From Marinobacter sp. EhC06 (lineage in GTDB: Bacteria; Pseudomonadota; Gammaproteobacteria; Pseudomonadales; Oleiphilaceae): DNA of 64,000 bases. Location of the stretch: contig NZ_LXYO01000037.1 in the NCBI RefSeq assembly GCF_001650915.1, positions 62,001-126,000 of the forward strand, read 5' to 3'. The first letter of the stretch is position 1. Each line of letters starts with the position of its first letter. Position numbers and translations under genes: made by a program. The notes under the pieces were generated by a model. The model was not told the origin of the DNA, did no database searches, and saw only the letters and a list, made by a program, of their open reading frames with translations. Below are positions 1 to 8,300 of the stretch, one piece after another.

Positions 1-336
1 GACCTGTCCGGCGGTGAGCGCAACCGCCTGCACCTGGCCAAGCTGCTGAAACAGGGCGGCAACGTGCTGCTGCTGGATGAGCCGACCAACGATCTGGACG
101 TGGAAACCCTCCGGGCCCTGGAAGAAGCCCTGCTGAACTTCCCCGGTTCTGCCCTGGTGATCTCACACGATCGCTGGTTCCTTGACCGTGTAGCCAGCCA
201 TATTCTAGCGTTCGAGGATGATGGCGAGGTGGTGTACTTCGAGGGGAACTTCACTGAGTACGATGAGGACTTCAAGAAGCGCAAGGGTGACTCTGCTATG
301 CAGCCCCAGCGCATGAAGTACAAGAAGCTTGCGTAA
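1..336 (+). CDS. ettA: EttA, energy-dependent translational throttle ABC-F ATPase (3' end only)
   Basis: Only the C-terminal 111 residues are in the window; the frame is open to base 1, so the gene starts to the left. It shows the second ABC cassette: signature LSGGERNR at the very start, Walker B LLLDEPTNDLD at about residues 23-33, and the switch histidine in ISHDRWFLDR. The tail ends RMKYKKLA, as EttA proteins do. ABC-F proteins have no membrane domain. They bind the ribosomal E site, and EttA gates the first elongation step according to the ATP/ADP ratio. The family is clear; EttA rather than another ABC-F member is inferred from the tail and from VETLRALEEALL, which is typical of EttA. 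Confidence 0.93.
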   Translation, partial: DLSGGERNRLHLAKLLKQGGNVLLLDEPTNDLDVETLRALEEALLNFPGSALVISHDRWFLDRVASHILAFEDDGEVVYFEGNFTEYDEDFKKRKGDSAMQPQRMKYKKLA

Positions 337-344
337 GGCCCTTT

Positions 345-437
345 GTCGGATTACGGCCCTGCGGGCCTAATCCGACCTACAAACTACAAACGCCAGAACC
401 AGACCGTAGGTCGGATTAGGCAAAGCCGTAATCCGAC
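345..437. repeat. Inverted pair of REP-like palindromes (REPIN-like)
   Basis: Two palindromes with GTCGGATTA / TAATCCGAC arms lie at 345-376 and 410-437. The first runs GTCGGATTACG to CTAATCCGAC followed by CTAC. The second is its reverse, beginning GTAG and ending CGTAATCCGAC. The doublet is therefore itself an inverted repeat with about 30 bases between its members. It fills most of the gap between ettA and radA. Related single copies occur at 2304 and 63769. Confidence 0.8.
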
Positions 438-460
438 GAACAATCAGGCAACTACCCCTC

Positions 461-1837
461 ATGGCAAAAACCAAAACCGCCTTTGTCTGCACCGAATGTG
501 GTGCAGACTACTCCAAGTGGCAGGGCCAGTGCACGGCTTGCCAGGCCTGGAACACCATCAGCGAAGTCCGCGGTGTCAGCAGCAACAGCAAGGGCGCCCG
601 CGGTGCCCGCTTTGAGGGGTTTGCCGGCAGTTTATCCGAGGTTCAAAGCCTGGACGACGTCAGCCTCGCCGAGCAGCCCCGCATCAGCTCCGGCATGCAG
701 GAGTTCGATCGAGTCCTGGGCGGCGGACTGGTGGAAGGCTCTGCCGTGCTTATGGGAGGCCACCCGGGCGCCGGTAAGAGCACCCTTCTTCTCCAGGCCG
801 TCTGCCATCTCGCTGCAAGCGTCCCCGCTTTATATGTGACTGGCGAGGAATCCCTGCAACAGGTCGCCATGCGCGCCAAGCGGCTGGGCCTGCCCACCAA
901 AGACCTGAAAATGCTGTCCGAAACCAGTGTCGAACGAGTCATGCAGGTGGCCGAGGCGGAAAAACCCCGGATTCTGGTGGTAGACAGTATTCAGGTGATG
1001 CACATGGCGGATATCGAGTCCGCTCCTGGAAGCGTCTCCCAGGTGCGGGAAAGCGCAGCCTACCTGACCCGGTTTGCCAAGCAGACCGGCACCATCCTGT
1101 TCCTGGTCGGCCATGTCACCAAGGACGGCAGCCTGGCAGGCCCGAAAGTCCTGGAACACATGATTGACTGCTCGATCCTGCTGGAAGGTTCCAGCGACAG
1201 TCGTTATCGAACGCTCCGTGGCATCAAGAACCGGTTCGGTGCGGTGAATGAGCTGGGCGTGTTCGCCATGCTGGAGCAGGGCCTGAAGGAAGTGAAGAAC
1301 CCCAGCGCGATCTTCCTGAACCGCGGCGAAGACGCGGCCCCGGGAAGCGTGGTGATGGTGGTCTGGGAAGGTACCCGCCCCATGTTGGTGGAAATCCAGG
1401 CTCTGGTCGATATGGCTCAGGGCGGCTACCCGAGACGGGTCGCGGTTGGCCTTGATCAGAACCGGCTGGCCATGCTCCTTGCTGTATTGCACCGCCACGG
1501 CGGCATGCACGTGTCCGATCAGGACGTGTTCGTGAACGTGGTTGGCGGCGTAAAGGTAAACGAAACCAGCGCCGACCTGGCCCTGCTGGCCGCCATCGTC
1601 TCCTCCTTCCGCGACCGCGCCCTACCCCAGGACCTGGTGATCTTCGGAGAAGTGGGCCTCTCTGGCGAAATCCGCCCGGTGCCCAGCGGCCAAGAACGCA
1701 TCTATGAAGCCGCCAAGCACGGCTTTACCCGGGCCTTGGTGCCAAAATCCAATGCCCCGAGGAAGGCCATCGACGGCATGAAGGTGATTCCGGTGACCAA
1801 GCTCAGTGATGCGCTCACGGCTCTGGAAGAACTTTAG
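461..1837 (+). CDS. radA: RadA (Sms) DNA repair ATPase/helicase
   Basis: RadA processes recombination intermediates by driving branch migration and D-loop extension beside RecA. The 458-residue length is normal. An N-terminal C4 zinc finger (CTECG and CTAC, residues 10-30) is followed by a RecA-like ATPase with Walker A GHPGAGKST (about residues 100-108), Walker B ILVVDSIQ (about 170) and the RadA-specific KNRFG (about 256). The C-terminal part is the Lon-protease-like domain, with EVGLSGEIRPV near residue 405. The start ATG is the only one that keeps the zinc finger. It lies directly after the REP pair, and no strong ribosome-binding site is visible. The gene converges on the PilZ gene 6 bases downstream. 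Confidence 0.97.
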   Translation: MAKTKTAFVCTECGADYSKWQGQCTACQAWNTISEVRGVSSNSKGARGARFEGFAGSLSEVQSLDDVSLAEQPRISSGMQEFDRVLGGGLVEGSAVLMGGHPGAGKSTLLLQAVCHLAASVPALYVTGEESLQQVAMRAKRLGLPTKDLKMLSETSVERVMQVAEAEKPRILVVDSIQVMHMADIESAPGSVSQVRESAAYLTRFAKQTGTILFLVGHVTKDGSLAGPKVLEHMIDCSILLEGSSDSRYRTLRGIKNRFGAVNELGVFAMLEQGLKEVKNPSAIFLNRGEDAAPGSVVMVVWEGTRPMLVEIQALVDMAQGGYPRRVAVGLDQNRLAMLLAVLHRHGGMHVSDQDVFVNVVGGVKVNETSADLALLAAIVSSFRDRALPQDLVIFGEVGLSGEIRPVPSGQERIYEAAKHGFTRALVPKSNAPRKAIDGMKVIPVTKLSDALTALEEL

Positions 1838-1843
1838 AGGGAT

Positions 1844-2212
1844 CTAGTCGATAAGATGCGCGAACTCTCGTTCGAGCAACGCCTGGTCCCCAAGGTTGAG
1901 CTCAACGAGGCGCTTGAGGTGGGTCGCGCTGTCGAGGTCAATGTACTGGCATTTAAAACCCAGCCTGTGGGGCTCCACGTGTCGAAGCTCGACGGCCATA
2001 ACGATTCCCACCTCATGGTCGTTCAGGTGGATAATCACCTCACAGGGCTGCTTTAACGGCACCTGCCACCCCTCCGGCCGCCTGACCAGAACACCTTTCA
2101 GCGAAATATCCAGCACCTCCGTCGTCCAGACGGACTCCTGACAGTGGAGTTCGCAAGGCGCATCGAATTCGATCCGATGGAACCGGCGCTTTTCTGGGGT
2201 CTTTGTGGGCAA
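1844..2212 (-). CDS. PilZ-domain protein (c-di-GMP-binding candidate)
   Basis: A 122-residue protein made of a single PilZ domain. The c-di-GMP signature is present: an RRFHR arginine pair near residues 9-13 followed by a DISLKG stretch (D/NxSxxG) near residue 36. PilZ proteins act as receptors or adaptors that change motility, exopolysaccharide output or transcription when c-di-GMP rises. There is no output domain, so it probably works by binding a partner. It stands alone, convergent with radA, and its partner cannot be told from the neighbourhood. The family call is firm; actual ligand binding is inferred from the intact motif. Confidence 0.85.
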   Translation of the reverse strand: MPTKTPEKRRFHRIEFDAPCELHCQESVWTTEVLDISLKGVLVRRPEGWQVPLKQPCEVIIHLNDHEVGIVMAVELRHVEPHRLGFKCQYIDLDSATHLKRLVELNLGDQALLEREFAHLID

Positions 2213-2303
2213 GTGGTTACTCCTGTTTACCGGTCTTGTTTTACCTGACTATAGACCGGACAGGAGATTGCATCCAGAGTAGATTTTGAGTGGGACTAAG
2301 GTT

Positions 2304-2343
2304 GTCGGATTACGGCACGCGCTGCGCACCTAATCCGACCTAC
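2304..2343. repeat. Single REP-like palindrome
   Basis: GTCGGATTACG and CTAATCCGAC arms enclose a GC-rich loop, followed by CTAC, as in the copies at 345-437 and 63769-63800. It lies in the 457-base gene-free stretch between the PilZ gene and hemE, about 95 bases before the larger inverted-repeat element. Confidence 0.75.
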
Positions 2344-2438
2344 GGGATTGACTATGGTCCGGACAGTTTAATGCATCCCGGGGATCTTGAGCCCAGCAAG
2401 GGCCGTGGAATAGGCAGACATATCTCCGATGTGAGAGC

Positions 2439-2629
2439 GAGGCTGTTGTGGGGCCCTTTCCAAAAATGTCGGAGGCCATGGACGGCCGGAGACAAGCCCA
2501 CAGGGGTGAGGCCGAGCGTTTATGAAGCGAAGCTTCATGCGACAGCCGAACGACTGCAATCTATGATTGCAGGCTGGACCCCGGAGGGGTGCTCGTAGCG
2601 GTTTTTGGAAAGGGCCCTACAACAGACTC
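2439..2629. repeat. Long inverted-repeat element (copy A) with structured interior
   Basis: Arms at 2439-2466 and 2602-2629 are 28 bases long with about two mismatches; the core is GGGCCCTTTCCAAAAA and its complement. The 135-base interior has its own perfect hairpins: CTGCAATC-TAT-GATTGCAG and TGAAGC-GAA-GCTTCA. Just inside the left arm is a segment (GTCGGAGGCCATGGACGG, then ACAAGC) that resembles the interior of copy B at 38048-38148. No convincing reading frame crosses it, and with the REP at 2304 it accounts for the whole stretch between the PilZ gene and hemE. It could be a non-autonomous mobile repeat or a processed RNA structure. Confidence 0.75.
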
Positions 2630-2669
2630 AGACTCCAGGCTCGAAGGCTAGGAACGAAGCCCCAGCCCC

Positions 2670-3734
2670 TCAGCGATGATACTCTGGGCTCAGTTCAACC
2701 ACGGCCTCAATGAACGCCTTGGCATGCTCAGGATCCACATCCGGCGTAATGCCGTGACCAAGGTTGAAGATATGGCCGGGGCCGGAACCGAAGCGCCTCA
2801 GGATATCGGCCACTTCCTGGCGAATCCGCTCAGGCGGTGCATACAGCATTGCCGGATCCATGTTGCCCTGAAGGGCCACTCGATCACCAATGCGGGCCCG
2901 GGCATTACCTATATCGGTCGTCCAGTCCAGACCAACCGCATCTGCACCGGAATCGGCAATGGATTCCAGCCACTGACCGCCATTCTTGGTAAACAGGATC
3001 ACCGGCACCCGGCGACCGTCGCTCTCGCGAATCAGACCGTCAACGATCTTCTTCATGTAGCGGAGCGAGAACTCTTCGTAAGCCCAACTGCTCAAAACGC
3101 CGCCCCAGGTATCGAAAATCTGTACAGCCTGGGCACCCGCCTTGATCTGGCTGTTGAGGTAATCAATGACCGCATCCGCAAGATGGTCCAACAGGCGATG
3201 CATAACCTCCGGCTGACCGTACATGAGCTTCTTGGCCTCCCGGAAATCCTTGGAAGAGCCACCTTCAATCATGTAAGTCGCCAGGGTCCAGGGGCTGCCG
3301 GAGAAACCGATCAGGGGAACGCTACCGTTCAGGGCTCCGCGGATGGTGGAAACCGCATTCATAACGTAGTCCAGATCCATCTCGGCGTTGATCTTCGGCA
3401 GGGCCGCGACATCGGCTTCGGAGCGGATCGTATTCCGGAATTTCGGGCCTTCGCCGGTTTCGAAGTACAGGCCGAGACCCAGAGCGTCCGGAATCGTCAG
3501 GATATCTGAAAACAGGATTGCGGCGTCCAGTGGGAAACGCTCCAGAGGCTGCAGCGTTACCTCGCAGGCCAACGGCGTGTTCTTGCACAGGCTGAGAAAG
3601 TCGCCGGCTTTTGCCCTGGTCGCACGGTACTCCGGCAGGTATCGCCCTGCCTGTCGCATCATCCAAACCGGTGTGCGGTCCACGGGCTGGCGCATCAGGG
3701 CGCGCAGGAAACGATCATTTTTCAGCTCTGTCAT
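2670..3734 (-). CDS. hemE: Uroporphyrinogen decarboxylase HemE
   Basis: HemE removes four carboxyl groups from uroporphyrinogen III to give coproporphyrinogen III in cytoplasmic haem synthesis. Both family signatures are present: RTPVWMMRQAGRYLPEYR near the N-terminus, and a GFSGSPWTLATYMIEGG stretch in the middle. The start MTELKNDRFLRAL at 3734 gives 354 residues, the usual length; the frame is open for 17 more codons upstream, but that part does not look like HemE. It is the last gene of the minus-strand block and is separated from gltD by a terminator, so it probably has its own promoter. Confidence 0.96.
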   Translation of the reverse strand: MTELKNDRFLRALMRQPVDRTPVWMMRQAGRYLPEYRATRAKAGDFLSLCKNTPLACEVTLQPLERFPLDAAILFSDILTIPDALGLGLYFETGEGPKFRNTIRSEADVAALPKINAEMDLDYVMNAVSTIRGALNGSVPLIGFSGSPWTLATYMIEGGSSKDFREAKKLMYGQPEVMHRLLDHLADAVIDYLNSQIKAGAQAVQIFDTWGGVLSSWAYEEFSLRYMKKIVDGLIRESDGRRVPVILFTKNGGQWLESIADSGADAVGLDWTTDIGNARARIGDRVALQGNMDPAMLYAPPERIRQEVADILRRFGSGPGHIFNLGHGITPDVDPEHAKAFIEAVVELSPEYHR

Positions 3735-3804
3735 AGGAAATCCAGCGTGTTCTGTACAAAAGGGCAAATTTGGATGGGGAGCCATAATACCCGGTTTGCG
3801 GGAA

Positions 3805-3840
3805 TAAAAAAGGGCGGCTTTCCCTTAGGAAACCGCCCTT
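3805..3840 (-). terminator. Rho-independent terminator after gltBD
   Basis: Read on the minus strand, an AAGGGCGG-TTTCC arm pairs with GGAAAGCCGCCCTT (one bulged base) and runs into TTTTTTATT. It lies 23 bases after the gltD stop and before hemE. Confidence 0.85.
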
Positions 3841-3862
3841 CTGATCAGGATCAATCCCGCGA

Positions 3863-5281
3863 TCAGATATCGAGGTAATCCATGATACCTTCGGCAGCCT
3901 GACGGCCTTCCCAGATAGCGGTTACGACCAGATCCGAACCGCGGACCATGTCACCGCCTGCGAAGATTTTCTCGTTGCTGGTCTGGAACATGAACTCGGA
4001 CTCTTCCGGCGCGGTTACCCGGCCCGAATCGTCTGTATTCACCTTCAGTTCATCAAACCAGTCGGCCGGGCTCGGACGGAAGCCAAAGGCCACCAGAACC
4101 GCGTCGGCAGGAATGACTTCCTCACTGCCCGGAACCACTTCCGGACGGCGACGGCCATTTTCATCAGGATCACCCAGTCGGGTCTGAACCACTTTCACAC
4201 CTTCAACCCTGTCTTCGCCGATGATGGCAATGGGCTGACGGTTGAAGAGGAACTTGACGCCCTCTTCCTTGGCGTTGGCCACTTCACGACGGGACCCAGG
4301 CATATTGGCCTCATCCCGGCGGTAGGCACAGGTGACGCTCTCGGCCTGCTGACGGATCGACGTGCGGTTACAGTCCATGGCCGTGTCACCACCACCCAGG
4401 ACAACAACCCGCTTGCCTTTCATGTCAATGAAGTCCGCTTCGTCTTTCTCGAAGCCAAGGCGGCGGTTGACGTTGGAAACCAGGAACGGCAGCGCGTCGT
4501 AAACGCCCGGCAGGTTCTCGCCCGGGAAACCGCCCTTCATGTAGGTGTAGGTGCCCATGCCCATGAAAACGGCATCGTACTCGTCAATGATCTCCTTCAG
4601 CTGAACGTCCTTGCCCACCTCGGTAGACAGGCGGAATTCCACGCCCATCTCCTCGAACACCTTGCGGCGGCGGGTCATAACGGATTTTTCCAGCTTGAAC
4701 TCGGGAATGCCGAACGTCAGCAGACCGCCGATTTCCGGATAGATATCGAATACCACCGGCTTGACGCCATTGCGAACCAGAACGTCCGCGCACCCCAGAC
4801 CCGCAGGGCCGGCGCCGATAACCGCAACCTTCTTGTCTGTCCACTTCACCGCGGACATATCCGGCTTCCAACCAAGGGCAAAAGCGGTGTCGGTAATGTA
4901 CTTTTCGACAGACCCGATGGTGACCGCACCATAGCCGTCGTTCAGCGTACAGGCACCCTCGCACAGGCGATCCTGCGGACATACGCGACCACAAACCTCA
5001 GGTAGGGAGTTGGTCTGATGACACAACTCGACGGCCCGCATGATATTGCCTTCGGAAACCAGCTTGAGCCAGTTCGGGATGTAGTTGTGAACCGGGCACT
5101 TCCACTCGCAATAGGGATTACCACATTCAAGACAGCGGTGGGACTGGGATGCCGCGCTATCTGCCGTGAAAGGGTGGTAGATTTCACCAAACTCTTTTTT
5201 CCGCTTCTTGGCCGGGACCTTCTTCGGGTCAACCCGTCCTACTTCAACAAACTGGAAGTCGTTACTCAGTCGTTCTTTCAT
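3863..5281 (-). CDS. gltD: Glutamate synthase (NADPH) small subunit GltD
   Basis: The small subunit passes electrons from NADPH through FAD and iron-sulfur clusters to the large subunit for glutamine-dependent glutamate synthesis. The 472 residues show N-terminal 4Fe-4S cysteines (CLECGNPYCEWKCP, about residues 51-64), a second cysteine set (CGRVCPQDRLCEGAC, about 97-111), the FAD-binding GAGPAGLGCADVL near residue 156, and the NADPH-binding GGGDTAMDCNR near residue 298. It lies 73 bases downstream of gltB on the same strand, followed by a terminator, so the two form an operon. Confidence 0.97.
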   Translation of the reverse strand: MKERLSNDFQFVEVGRVDPKKVPAKKRKKEFGEIYHPFTADSAASQSHRCLECGNPYCEWKCPVHNYIPNWLKLVSEGNIMRAVELCHQTNSLPEVCGRVCPQDRLCEGACTLNDGYGAVTIGSVEKYITDTAFALGWKPDMSAVKWTDKKVAVIGAGPAGLGCADVLVRNGVKPVVFDIYPEIGGLLTFGIPEFKLEKSVMTRRRKVFEEMGVEFRLSTEVGKDVQLKEIIDEYDAVFMGMGTYTYMKGGFPGENLPGVYDALPFLVSNVNRRLGFEKDEADFIDMKGKRVVVLGGGDTAMDCNRTSIRQQAESVTCAYRRDEANMPGSRREVANAKEEGVKFLFNRQPIAIIGEDRVEGVKVVQTRLGDPDENGRRRPEVVPGSEEVIPADAVLVAFGFRPSPADWFDELKVNTDDSGRVTAPEESEFMFQTSNEKIFAGGDMVRGSDLVVTAIWEGRQAAEGIMDYLDI

Positions 5282-5354
5282 CAGGATGCTCTCATCAACT
5301 CAATTTCGACAAGGGCCGCAGCCAGGCTGCACACCCCAAAACCCTCTCAGCTTC

Positions 5355-8300
5355 TTATTCCGGACGCGCCCGGGTGCTGGCCAGTAGGCTGCGCAGGTTC
5401 GCCGCCTTGGGTTTCACCAGCCAGAAACGGCCAATGTAGTCGTCGAAATTCTCAAGAATGTGCTCAGCCCACTCGCTGCCGGTTTCCGAGATATGCTCAC
5501 GGATCACACCCCGCAGGTGATTACGGTAGGACTCCATATCTTCACTGGAAATCCGCTGAATCTCGACCAGCTCGTGGTTGTACTTGTCCACGAAGGTGTT
5601 GTTGAGATCCATCACATAGGCAAAGCCACCGGTCATACCAGCACCGAAATTGTGCCCGGTAGAGCCAAGAACGGTCACCAGACCGCCGGTCATATACTCG
5701 CAACAGTGATCACCAGCGCCTTCCACAACCGCATGGGCGCCAGAGTTACGAACGGCAAAGCGCTCACCAGCGGTTCCTGCCGCAAAGAGCTTGCCTCCAG
5801 TTGCCCCGTACAGGCAGGTGTTGCCGACAATAGAGGTTTCCTGGCTCTTGAAGACACTGCCCCGGGGAGGCTTGACCACCAGCTTGCCACCGGTCATGCC
5901 CTTACCGACGTAGTCGTTGGCATCGCCCTCGAGGATCAGGTTGAGGCCACCCACGTTCCAGACACCGAAGCTCTGGCCGGCGGTGCCGGTAAGGTCCAGG
6001 GTAATGGGCGCATCGACCATGCCCTGGTTCCCATGCAGCTGGGCGATTTCGCCAGACAGACGCGCGCCAATGGAGCGGTCGCAATTGGTTACCCGGTAGG
6101 ACCAGGCGCCACCACTCTTTTCCTTGATGGCTGCAGCGGTATCCTGAACCATCTGTTCCGCCAGCTTGCCCTCGTCGAACGGATGGTTCCGCTCCACCTG
6201 ACAGGTCTGAGGCTTGTCCGCCGGAATATGGTCATTGGACAACAGGCGACTGAGATCCAGCTTCTTCTGGCGCTCGGTATCGCCCGGCAGACGTTCCAGC
6301 AGATCAACGCGACCGACCAGTTCCTCCAGGCTGCGCACGCCCAGCTTCGCCATCCACTCGCGGGTTTCCTCAGCCACGAAACGGAAGAAATTCATGGCCA
6401 TTTCCACCGTGCCCTTGAAGTGCTCTTCACGGAGGTGATCGTTCTGGGTAGCCACACCGGTCGCGCAGTTGTTCAGGTGGCAGATTCGGAGGTATTTGCA
6501 GCCCAGCGCCACCATGGGCGTGGTGCCGAAGCCAAAGCTCTCGGCACCCAGGATCGCGCCTTTCACCACATCCAGACCGGTCTTGATGCCGCCATCGGTC
6601 TGCAGACGGATCTTGCCCCGCAGATCGTTGGCCCGCAGGGCCTGCTGGGTTTCCGTCAGCCCCAGCTCCCAGGGGGAGCCAGCGTAGCGGATGGACGTCA
6701 GCGGGCTTGCTGCGGTGCCGCCATCGTAACCTGAAACGGTGATCAGGTCGGCGTAGGCCTTGGCCACACCCGCCGCAATCGTACCGACACCTGGTTCGGA
6801 GACCAGCTTCACTGACACCAGGGCCTGGGGATTGACCTGTTTGAGGTCAAAAATCAGCTGAGCCAGATCCTCAATAGAATAGATATCGTGGTGCGGTGGC
6901 GGTGAAATCAGTGTTACACCGGGCACCGAATAGCGCAGGCGGGCGATCAGATCGTTGACCTTGCCCCCCGGCAACTGGCCACCCTCGCCGGGCTTGGCGC
7001 CCTGGGCCACCTTGATCTGCATGACATCAGCACTACGCAGGTATTCGGCAGTGACGCCGAAACGCCCGGAAGCCACCTGCTTGATTTTGGAGCGCTTTTC
7101 GGTGCCATAGCGGGCCGGATCTTCACCGCCCTCGCCGGAGTTCGAGCGACCACCCAGAGTGTTCATAGCGACTGCCAGGGCCTCGTGAGCCTCTGGAGAC
7201 AGCGCACCCAGGGACATGGCCGCAGAATCAAAGCGCGGGAAAATGTTCTCTGCCGGCTCAACCTCGGAAAGGTCAATCGGCTTGAGGTCTTTCCGGAAGC
7301 CCAGGAGATCCCGCAGGGTTGCTACCGGACGTTCATTGACCAGACCGGCATATTCTTTGTAGTGACCATAGTCGCCACTGGTTACCGCTTCCTGCAGTTT
7401 GCCGACGACATCCGGATTAAAGGCATGATATTCCTGACCGTGGACATACTTCAGCAGACCACCCTGGACAATCGGCTTGCGCGGCTTCCAGGCTGCAGAG
7501 GCCAGTTGCTCCTGGTCGTGCTGGAAATCGTAGAAGCCAGCACCCTGGATCCTGCTCGGCACACCCTTGAAGCACAGGTCAACGACATCGTCAGCCAGAC
7601 CGATCGCCTCGAAAAGCTGGGCGCCCCGGTAGGAGGTGATGGTCGAGATACCCATCTTGGAGAGGATCTTCAGCAGCCCTTTGTTGATGCCCTTCCGATA
7701 GTTGTTCTTGGCGTCAATCGGATCCATCAGCAGTTCGCCGGTGCGAATCAGATCATTCAGCACCTGGTAGGCAAGATACGGATACACCGCCGTCGCACCA
7801 AAACCGAAAAGCACAGCGAAATGGTGGGGATCCCGGGCCCAACCGGTTTCAACAATGATATTGGAATCGCAGCGCAGCCCCTTCTGGACCAGGTGATGGT
7901 GAACCGCACCGGTAGCCATCAGGGCGTTGACCGGCAGTTCACCTTCTTTCAGATCTTTATCGGTGAGGATCAGCAGTACCTTGCCATCACGGACGGCCTG
8001 CTCCGCTTCGTCACATACCTGACGAAGCGCCTGCTCCAGCCCCTGCTCTGGACGGTAGCTCATGGAGATACGAGCCACCTCGAATCCGGGACGTTCGTTG
8101 TTGGCGATCTTCAGGAACTTGGCCGGAGACAGTACGGGCGTAGTCAGAATTATGCGATCTGCGTGATCGGCAGTTTCCTCGAACACGTTGCGCTCAGCCC
8201 CCAGACAGGTCTCCAGGGACATGACAATCGACTCACGCAAAGGATCGATGGCCGGATTGGTCACCTGGGCGAACTTCTGGCGGAAGTAGTCAGCAACGTG

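Noticed and set aside
2290..2598. A 102-codon open frame and a 63-codon antisense frame in the stretch before hemE.
   Set aside because: Both run through the REP and the inverted-repeat element, have no ribosome-binding site and no recognisable motif.
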